A stretch of DNA of 64,000 nucleotides from Massilia eurypsychrophila. GTDB lineage: Bacteria; Pseudomonadota; Gammaproteobacteria; Burkholderiales; Burkholderiaceae_D. Below are positions 57,172 to 64,000 of this stretch, in pieces. The notes below the pieces were generated by a model. The model searched no databases. It worked only from the letters and a program-made list of their open reading frames with translations, and had not been told where the DNA came from. Location of the stretch: contig NZ_PDOC01000006.1 in the NCBI RefSeq assembly GCF_002760655.1, forward strand, positions 1 to 64,000, written 5' to 3'. The position numbers and the translations under genes are program-made. Each line of letters opens with the position of its first letter. Within the stretch, counting starts at the first letter, position 1.

Positions 57172-58081
57172 GTTTGCGGGGGGCCTGATCTTAGCTCCTC
57201 TTAGGCCGTAATTGTGCGGTATGTTGAGGCACTATTGACCTAAGCAAGTTTCGCCGTCTATGCAGGCGTCTGTTCGGTTAACAAAACCTCGGCCGAGCCC
57301 CTGAAGTTGAGGCGTGCGTAGTGCCAGCGTCAGTTCTCGATGACGCCTCACGCAGAGCACCGGCCACATTTGTCGTTCGCGTGCCGCAGGACCTATCCAG
57401 AAGGGAACACTGCGCTACGGTGGTTGCCATATGCCCCATCAGCACGTCAGTTCGCCAGCTCGCTGAGCCTGTGAGACGGGAGTTTAAATTGGCCACAAAG
57501 CCGTCCACATGCTGAACTGCGACCCTTTGGAATCTAAAAGGCGCTTTGGACGCTGCCGCCCCCCACTGAATCTACGAGCTCCCTTCGCTTCGTACTGTTT
57601 AGACCCGAAAAGGCCGTATCTCGGGCTATCCGTCAACCGATGACTGGCTTGCCTTTTCATCAGAGCGTCAGTTCAATCCGATCTAGCTTACCAACAGCTT
57701 CGGATGAAATTCGCTTCCGGTTGTCACTTTATGCAACCACGGTCGGTTCTTGTAGGTGCACTTAAGCATTCGACCATTAACCACGGTATTTAAAGCCGAT
57801 AACATCGGCCCGATTCTTGCAATGATCACTGATTCCATGCGGATCAACGTAATAGTTTAAGCCGAATCAACACACGACCACTGACCACGCATGAGCTTGA
57901 CGCAACACAGCTTCGCTTCATCTTGCCCAACGCAAAAAAAAATAAAACTTATACTCAGGAAATCAGTGTTGCACAGAAGAATCTACTTCAACTGATTACC
58001 TGACGGCCTTTTCTCAGGAGAATTTACGTAATTGCCTCAATTATAAACTTTAGCGTTCCAACTTTTTGAAGGGTTACCTCA
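57172..58081. other. gene-free stretch before the bacteriocin gene
   Basis: About 900 bases with only short, unconvincing frames on either strand. An A+T-rich patch near 57930-57960 contains TATACT (57950-57955) and may be the promoter for the peptide gene, with a long leader. The composition change from the core starts here. No IS or att repeat is recognised. Confidence 0.5.
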
Positions 58082-58342
58082 ATGAAACACTCTATCGAAA
58101 ATATTGATTCTGGTATTCAAGAACTGTCCGTTGATGAAGTAAATTGCGTCAGCGGCGCGGCATTAAACGTGACTGACGCCGGCGGTGCAGGCGCGCTGAT
58201 GGCGGGAATCGCGGCCGGGGCTTTCGGAACCGGATGGGGGGCTATAGGTGTAGGCGCCGCTTTCGCCGCGGCGCCCGTCGCAGTCGTAGCAATGGCTGGT
58301 TTGTCTCTGTACGCAGGATACGCCTTACTCAGAAGGAAGTAA
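58082..58342 (+). CDS. bacteriocin/microcin precursor peptide with double-glycine-type leader
   Basis: An 86-residue precursor. The N-terminal leader (1-26) matches the class II pattern LSxxExxxVxGG, here LSVDEVNCVSGA with G25-A26 at the cleavage site, where the C39 peptidase of the exporter would cut. The mature part (27-86) is Gly/Ala-rich and hydrophobic, with repeated small-x3-small spacing and a basic LLRRK end, like pore-forming peptides. AAGGG lies upstream. The rhomboid gene follows after 62 bases and the export genes further on. Target and activity are unknown. Confidence 0.82.
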   Translation: MKHSIENIDSGIQELSVDEVNCVSGAALNVTDAGGAGALMAGIAAGAFGTGWGAIGVGAAFAAAPVAVVAMAGLSLYAGYALLRRK

Positions 58343-58404
58343 CATACGACATGCTGCGGCGCGGCAACTTTCTCCGCGACGCAGCTAACGTGAAGGGGCA
58401 AACA

Positions 58405-59592
58405 ATGACAACTTGCAGCACAGCTTGGCCACTTAGTTCGCACTATACAACTAGACCGTTGCGTTCAACATTAGTTGCAAGCACGGCTCTATTTGCTGTG
58501 TACTTAATGTTTGAAACTTCAGAGCCGCGCTCTACAAATTTGCCTATTTTCACCGTCAGCGTTGTGTACGCATTTGTATTAATGCTGCTCCTGTCGAAAC
58601 AACATAAAAATAAAATCACCCCGCAGGTAATATCAGTGGACGGCAACGTCCTCATCATACCGAGGGTTTTTTCCAAATCTCATCATATTTACCTACATGA
58701 AATAAAGTCGGTTGAGAAATCAAAACCTTGCGCCAAAAATCTTTTTGTTTTAATAGGACGCTATAACAAGTCAACGATTTTTATCGATAGACTCGGCTTC
58801 TCGACAGCTAAGGATTTCGAGAATTTCGCAGCACTCGTGGCTCAGTTAGCTTCTAAAAATCAAACTGATGAATATTTGCAGCGCATTGCATCAATCACGG
58901 CTAGAAATAATCTTAAGAGTCAATTCGCCATAATAATAATCTCGCTAACCTGGCTAGCATTGTATGCTCTTGTCTGCACTACAGGAATCGATAAAATTAG
59001 CGACTCTGCGATTACGAAAGGGGCGTTGACAAAAGATACTTTAAAGCTAGATGAGCTTTATCGCCTTGCTTCGTCATTTTTTTTACATTTGAATCCTATT
59101 CACCTCGGATTAAATGTCATGACCTTTTCGATTATAAGCAGAAATATCGAGCTTATGCTAGGACGTGTACGAATGGTAAACATTCTGTTCCTCTCTGCAG
59201 TCACCGGGTCTTTGCTAAGTTGGGCATTCTCAAGTTATTCATTGGTAATCGGCGCTTCAGGCGGAATACTCGGGCTTCTTGGTGCCTATTTCGTGATATG
59301 CGTGCGCTATCCGCGAAGCTTCCCAGGAAGTGTTTCAACATCAGGCCGAGCAATATCACTCGTGCTGATTCTACAACTTTGCTCTGATCTTACGATCCCA
59401 GGAGTGGATATTTTTAGTCATATTGGAGGACTGGTATTCGGCATTACGTACGCATACTTGATATCGCGTTTTCGTACCTTAGTCAGTTTCGACTCGGTAT
59501 CCCCAATAGAGTTCCGCGTATCGGCAACCGCATCGTGCCTCTACCTTGGAGGTTTAATATACTTTCTAGCATTGTATATCACCGCGCTCTAA
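58405..59592 (+). CDS. rhomboid intramembrane serine protease with extra N-terminal domain
   Basis: A 395-residue protein. Two N-terminal membrane segments (about 22-40 and 48-64) lead into a soluble part (about 70-155) resembling a bacterial PH/YcxB-like fold, then the six-segment rhomboid core (about 170-395). The catalytic Ser is S285 in GASGGILG and the His is H339 in HIGG; the HxxxN motif is at 233-237 (HLGLN). I use ATG 58405 (AAGGGG upstream), not the longer frame from 58234 that overlaps the peptide gene. Position between precursor and exporter suggests a role in peptide immunity or processing. Confidence 0.85.
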   Translation: MTTCSTAWPLSSHYTTRPLRSTLVASTALFAVYLMFETSEPRSTNLPIFTVSVVYAFVLMLLLSKQHKNKITPQVISVDGNVLIIPRVFSKSHHIYLHEIKSVEKSKPCAKNLFVLIGRYNKSTIFIDRLGFSTAKDFENFAALVAQLASKNQTDEYLQRIASITARNNLKSQFAIIIISLTWLALYALVCTTGIDKISDSAITKGALTKDTLKLDELYRLASSFFLHLNPIHLGLNVMTFSIISRNIELMLGRVRMVNILFLSAVTGSLLSWAFSSYSLVIGASGGILGLLGAYFVICVRYPRSFPGSVSTSGRAISLVLILQLCSDLTIPGVDIFSHIGGLVFGITYAYLISRFRTLVSFDSVSPIEFRVSATASCLYLGGLIYFLALYITAL

Positions 59593-59907
59593 TCTTCAGT
59601 TTTACCTTCCGCCATTCGCACTAATTGTCCGTCCCGTCGTCCACACATATAACGCGATGAAGTCTCCTTCACGCAGATGCGAACGCCGGCCGGCTCCACA
59701 TGCGAAAGGTGCATCTTTGCAAGTGCGATCTAACGAGATGTCTGCGCATTCGTCCAAATCGATACGGTGTCAGTTGTTCTCTTGTCGCCGTCTATACCTA
59801 AAAGAGATCACCAGTACAATACAAATTATTGACCAAAGGCAAATGCTAGCCCGGATGCAGCAGCGAATATAGTACTTTCCCGATAGCTAGACTCCCACTC
59901 CTGATAG
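59593..59907. other. gap between rhomboid and HlyD genes, no gene supported
   Basis: About 315 bases. A short plus-strand frame (59657-59872) gives a basic peptide with no leader and no recognisable family. No clear ribosome binding site precedes the HlyD start. Confidence 0.4.
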
Positions 59908-61171
59908 ATGAATAATTCGCCACTCTTCCGCAAGGCTGCTTTAACCGCTCAGCGCGTTAGAGGAGTCGGAAGTATCGTGCTTATACGGCCTATATCATTC
60001 ACATTCTTCACTGCTGCTGCGGTCGGTATGGGGTTGTTCATCGTAATTTTTTTGATGGTTGGCAGCTACACCAAGCGCACCACTGTCTCTGGCCAACTCG
60101 CCCCGGACGTGGGGGTACTAAAAATCTATGTTCCACAATCGGGCTCGGTATTGGAAAAGCGGGTGCGTGAGGGGCAATTGGTCAAGCGAGGTGATCTGTT
60201 GTTCGTCGTCTCGAGCGAGCGCCAGAGCAGTACGGAGGGTGGTATTCAGGGAACTATCAGCCGCCAAGTGAAATTACGCGAGCAATCTCTCCGCGAGGAA
60301 CTAAGTCAAACTCGTAGGCTGCAACGAGAGGATGTAAGCGCATTGCAGCATAAAATTAGCGCTCTTGAATCTGAGCAGGCGAACGTCAACCATCAGTTGC
60401 AAGGTCAGCACGCGCGCATCGAGTTGGCCGAAGCGGCCGTAAAACGCGCCTCTCAGCTATTCGCCCAAGGCTATTTCTCCGCGGAGATGACACAGCAAAA
60501 GGAGGCCGACCTTCTTGACCAGCGCAACCGCATGCGCGCGCTCGAACGTGACCGACTTAATGTCGCGAGAGAGTTGCAGAACCAAAAGACTGAACTAGCC
60601 AGCCTCCCGCTGCGCCAGCATAACCAACTGGCGCATATTGAGCGCCTTCTTATGAACACCGATCAGGAGTGGACCGAAAGCGAAGCTAAGCGTCGCATAG
60701 CGATCCTCACTCCTGAAAACGGGATAGCCACGGCAATAACAGCAGAGGTTGGTCAGAGTGTTGATGGGTCTAAACCCTTAATCAGCATCATTCCGAACCG
60801 GAGCGGTCATGCAAGCACACCTCTATGCCCCCAGCCGGGCCATCGGATTCATCCGCCCAGAGGACAATGTACTACTGCGCTTCCAAGCTTTCCCATATCA
60901 AAAATTTGGGCACACACGAGGAAAAGTCGCGTCAATATCCCGGACTGCATTATTGACCAACGAACTCGCCGGCGTGGCAAATGGCGCAACCGGGTACACC
61001 GAACCAGTTTATCGAATCACTGTGATTCTCGACAGGCAGGCCATCGTTGCCTACGGCACAGCACGGCCCTTGCAGGCCGGAATGCTGGTCGATGCCGATA
61101 TCTTGCAGGAACGCCGAAAACTCTACGAGTGGGTGCTCGAACCCATCTACAGCCTCACGGGAAAACTATAA
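59908..61171 (+). pseudogene. HlyD-family bacteriocin secretion adaptor, frameshifted
   Basis: The reading frame from 59908 encodes the N-terminal two thirds of an HlyD/CvaA-type periplasmic adaptor: a membrane segment near residues 31-53, then a long coiled coil (about 95-240) and the lipoyl half ending LISIIPNRS. The family sequence then continues in the next frame (VMQAHLYAPSRAIGF...LLRFQAFPYQKFG...LYEWVLEPIYSL) up to 61171. One extra base near 60805 explains the switch; restored, the protein would be 420 residues, normal for the family. Without correction the frame runs on in phase into the exporter gene. It would bridge the ABC exporter and an outer-membrane channel. Confidence 0.85.
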
Positions 61172-61224
61172 GCGCCTGCCAGACCCTATGCGTAATATCA
61201 ATACCACCAGCGAGAGGAAGCCAA

Positions 61225-63393
61225 ATGCCGTTTCTCGATAAATTGACCTTTGGGTTCGGCACGAAACTACCGGTTATTTTACAAACGGAAGCGACTGAAT
61301 GCGGCTTGGCATGTCTGGCCATGGTTGCGGGATACCACCGCTGTCACACTGACCTGATGAGTTTGCGGCACCGCTTTCCGGTGTCGCTAAAAGGGGCAAC
61401 GCTGGCCGGAGTGATCCGCGCAGCTAGTCAGCTTGGACTGGGCACCCGACCCGTTAAACTAGACCTCGATCATTTGCGCGAACTACGGCTTCCTTGCATC
61501 CTTCACTGGAATTTCAATCATTTTGTCGTTCTTAAGGAAGTCGGCGCTACGACTGTCACCATCCACGATCCCAGCCAGGGCGTTCGCACGCTATCCCGGA
61601 AAGAAGTTTCCGCAGCATTCACTGGGGTCGCGCTTGAAGCGTGGCCATCCCCGGGCTTTAAACCCCTAGCACCACGCCAGCGACTCCCGTTGCGCAACTT
61701 AATGGGCCGTGTCACGGGCCTTTTCGCTTCATGCTCGCAAATCATCCTCTTGGCACTCGCACTGGAAGTGTTCGCTTTGGTTGCACCATTTTTTATGCAA
61801 TGGGTAATTGACCACGTCATCATTTCAGCAGATCGCAACCTTCTGACCACATTGGCAATTGGGTTCGGCCTGTTGATGCTATTGCAGCAGGCGGTTAGCG
61901 CCATGCGCGCGTGGATCGTGCTATATATGGGTACAACCTTGAGCTTGCAATGGCGGGCTAATGTGTTCTCGCACCTTATCCACCTACCCATCCAATATTT
62001 CGAAAAACGCCACCTAGGCGATGTTGTATCCCGTTTCGGTGCCACTCATCAAATTCAGCACACCTTGACCACTTCCTTTATTGAGGCGATCCTCGATGGT
62101 TTTATGACAATTGTCACGCTGGGTATGATGTTCCTGTACAGCCCGCTCCTAGCTCAGATCGCCGTAGGAGCCATGTTGCTGTACGCAGCCGGCCGATGGG
62201 CATGGTACAGTCCGCTACGCCACGCCACGGAGGAGCAACTTATACTCGCAGCGCGCCAGCAGACTCATTTTTTAGAAACTGTCCGAGGCGTGAAGGCGAT
62301 CAAGCTGTTTCTGCGTCAGGACGAGCGGCGTGCAAGCTGGCTTTCTCTTTTGGTGGAGCAGATTAATGCGGAATTGCGCACTGAGCGACTACATCTGTTC
62401 TACAAGGTGCTCAACGGGCTATTATTCGGCATCGAAAACATCCTGATCATTTGGCTCGGCGCACGAATGGTCCTTGATGGAATTTTTACTCTTGGGGTTT
62501 TGATCGCATTTATGGCATATAAGGGACAATTTAATACCCGTGTTAGCGCCCTGATCGATAAGTTCTTCGAACTGAAAATGTTGCAACTGCAGGGAGAACG
62601 TCTTGCCGATATTGTGCATACGGACACGGAGTCTTCTGCAAGCACGCACGACTTGTACACTGCCGGCGACCTGTCGCCGACCATCGAAATACATGGTCTT
62701 CGCTATCGCTACGCGGACCAGGAACCGCTCGTGCTTGATGGAATCAGTATTTCAGTTGCAGCTGGCGAATCGGTCGCAATCGCGGGACCGTCGGGCGGCG
62801 GAAAGACTACCTTATTGAACCTCTTACTCGGGATTCTCCAACCTACCGAGGGTCAGATTTTGATAGGTGGTGTACCTCTCGAGCATCTGGGTGTGGACTT
62901 ACTACGCAAGATGGTTGGAACAGTTCTGCAAGACGATGTACTATTCGCCGGTTCGATTGCCGACAACATTAGCTTTTTCGACCCTCATGCGAAACAGGAC
63001 TGGATCGTTCAATGCGCGGAAATGGCTGCAATATCCGCCGACATAGCCGGCATGCCGATGAGCTACAACACCTTAGTCGGAGACATGGGGACGGTTTTAT
63101 CGGGTGGCCAAAAACAACGCGTACTTCTAGCTCGCGCGCTTTACAAACGCCCCCGCATTCTGCTATTGGATGAGGCAACCAGTCATCTCGATATCGATAA
63201 AGAGCAGCGAGTTAACTCTGCCATCAAAGCATTGAAGATTACACGTTTAATCATTGCGCACCGTCCTGAGACTATCGTTAGTGCAGATCGTGCGATAATG
63301 ATTTTAGGTGGTAAAGTAGTACAAGACGTTTCAATGTCGCCGCTCATAACTCCTCCCGGCCTAAACGACAAAGCGCTGGTCGAAGAGGCGTGA
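61225..63393 (+). CDS. bacteriocin ABC exporter with C39 peptidase domain
   Basis: A 722-residue peptidase-containing ABC transporter (LagD/CvaB type). The C39 domain (about 15-145) has Q20, C26 in TEATECGLACLAMV, H99 in HWNFNHF and D115 in IHDPSQG. A six-helix membrane domain follows (about 165-440), then the ATPase with Walker A GPSGGGKTT (K527), LSGGQKQRVLLARAL and Walker B ILLLDEATSHLD. It would cut the leader after the Gly-Ala pair and export the peptide. ATG 61225 with GAGAGGAAG upstream is the start. Confidence 0.95.
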   Translation: MPFLDKLTFGFGTKLPVILQTEATECGLACLAMVAGYHRCHTDLMSLRHRFPVSLKGATLAGVIRAASQLGLGTRPVKLDLDHLRELRLPCILHWNFNHFVVLKEVGATTVTIHDPSQGVRTLSRKEVSAAFTGVALEAWPSPGFKPLAPRQRLPLRNLMGRVTGLFASCSQIILLALALEVFALVAPFFMQWVIDHVIISADRNLLTTLAIGFGLLMLLQQAVSAMRAWIVLYMGTTLSLQWRANVFSHLIHLPIQYFEKRHLGDVVSRFGATHQIQHTLTTSFIEAILDGFMTIVTLGMMFLYSPLLAQIAVGAMLLYAAGRWAWYSPLRHATEEQLILAARQQTHFLETVRGVKAIKLFLRQDERRASWLSLLVEQINAELRTERLHLFYKVLNGLLFGIENILIIWLGARMVLDGIFTLGVLIAFMAYKGQFNTRVSALIDKFFELKMLQLQGERLADIVHTDTESSASTHDLYTAGDLSPTIEIHGLRYRYADQEPLVLDGISISVAAGESVAIAGPSGGGKTTLLNLLLGILQPTEGQILIGGVPLEHLGVDLLRKMVGTVLQDDVLFAGSIADNISFFDPHAKQDWIVQCAEMAAISADIAGMPMSYNTLVGDMGTVLSGGQKQRVLLARALYKRPRILLLDEATSHLDIDKEQRVNSAIKALKITRLIIAHRPETIVSADRAIMILGGKVVQDVSMSPLITPPGLNDKALVEEA

Positions 63394-63739
63394 AAAACGC
63401 ATCAAAGAATTTTACGCGGACGCGTGTTCCGCTCGGGTCGATCCCCGCTTGTCCGTCATTCACTGGCATTTGGGAGCGCACACCAGCATCCCGACTGCCG
63501 GAGACCAACACGTAAACGTGGCGGAAACGAATTTTTATTATTCCTTGCGCGCCACCCCCTCATCAAAGAAGCACCATGCCGACAAGCCGTAATCTAATTT
63601 ATTCTCGTTCCCAATTCATTGTCAAGCACGCAATTTACATGCAAAATCGCCGGGTCATCCGGCGCTCGAAGGGGCAATCGTTGAGATCTCGAAACTGTAT
63701 AATCACCTTTACGTCCGCTAGTGAGTACCTGCAATACTC
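63394..63739. other. gap between exporter and last gene
   Basis: About 345 bases with no gene supported. A TATAAT box at 63698-63703 lies 37 bases upstream of the start at 63740. No clear -35 box at proper distance. Confidence 0.4.
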
Positions 63740-64000
63740 ATGAAAAACCTGCTCATCGCCTTCCTGCTCGCTATCTTCTCCCTACAGGCCGCTGCTGTGG
63801 CTGTTGGTGAGATGCTGCCGGCTGCCGCGAAGGTTGAGCAGCACCACGCAGCTGCTGCCGCTGACCTCGCGCAGCAGCTCGACGCAGTTGCCGACGAGGT
63901 AGAAGTGTCGTCGCCGGCAATCGAAGCATTGTCGGACTATCTCCCCGCCGAGTTGTCCATTCCGAAGTCCATCTTCAGCGCGCCCTACTGCCCCCTCGGC
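63740..64000 (+). CDS. secreted hypothetical protein (partial, runs off the window)
   Basis: 87 codons are visible without a stop. The N-terminus MKNLLIAFLLAIFSLQAAAVA is a signal peptide, followed by an Ala/Glu/His-rich region (KVEQHHAAAAADLAQQLDAVADEVEV) and APYCPLG at the window edge. I do not recognise the family. The G+C-rich codon choice marks the return to core-like sequence. Confidence 0.7.
   Translation, partial: MKNLLIAFLLAIFSLQAAAVAVGEMLPAAAKVEQHHAAAAADLAQQLDAVADEVEVSSPAIEALSDYLPAELSIPKSIFSAPYCPLG

Noticed and set aside
57278-57515. Short frames on both strands in the region after tRNA-Lys
   Set aside because: Overlapping on both strands with no recognisable protein or start signal; treated as non-coding.
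60809-61171. Independent 120-residue gene
   Set aside because: It is the C-terminal third of the HlyD adaptor displaced by a one-base frameshift.

Overview
The window reads as chromosomal DNA of a Betaproteobacterium in the order Burkholderiales, most likely family Oxalobacteraceae (Massilia/Duganella-like). This rests on a G+C-rich backbone, the order of the housekeeping genes (glyA-nrdR-ribD-ribE, ribB-ribH-nusB, dnaX-ybaB-recR next to the 4.5S RNA gene, ybgC-tolQRAB-pal-cpoB-tRNA-Lys) and the style of the proteins. It is inferred from sequence character, not from a database search.

Region 1 (about 1-12.2 kb) is a mobile/defence island ending beside a tRNA-Pro(TGG) gene. It holds an N-terminally truncated P4-type primase-helicase, an orphan MazE/AbrB-like antitoxin with an empty toxin start site, an Mrr-type type IV restriction enzyme with a small partner, a tyrosine recombinase, a TIGR04141-family protein, two small proteins of the sort carried by integrative elements, a DGQHR-domain protein followed by a HEPN-like protein, and an EcoRI-family adenine methyltransferase overlapping a DUF262-HNH nuclease. 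About 1 kb of degenerate sequence then separates tRNA-Pro from tRNA-Ser(TGA).

Region 2 (13.5-56.97 kb) is core chromosome. It carries signalling genes (GGDEF/EAL proteins, an HDOD protein, a hybrid histidine kinase with a c-di-GMP response regulator), CstA/YbdD, a penicillin acylase homologue, an envelope polysaccharide pair (glycosyltransferase and deacetylase), replication/recombination genes with the SRP RNA, UbiD, a lytic transglycosylase, the riboflavin genes in two blocks, an M16 protease, a minor-pilin operon with an apparent PilX-PilY1 fusion, NrdR, GlyA under a ZTP riboswitch, and the complete Tol-Pal operon.

Region 3 (about 57.1-63.4 kb) lies downstream of tRNA-Lys(TTT) and is visibly more A+T-rich than its surroundings. 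It is a compact peptide-bacteriocin locus: a Gly/Ala-rich precursor with a double-glycine-type leader, a rhomboid intramembrane protease with an extra N-terminal domain, an HlyD-family adaptor interrupted by one extra base, and a C39-peptidase ABC exporter. This is the most likely undescribed system here, chiefly because a rhomboid protease sits where an immunity gene would be expected. The window ends inside a secreted hypothetical protein.
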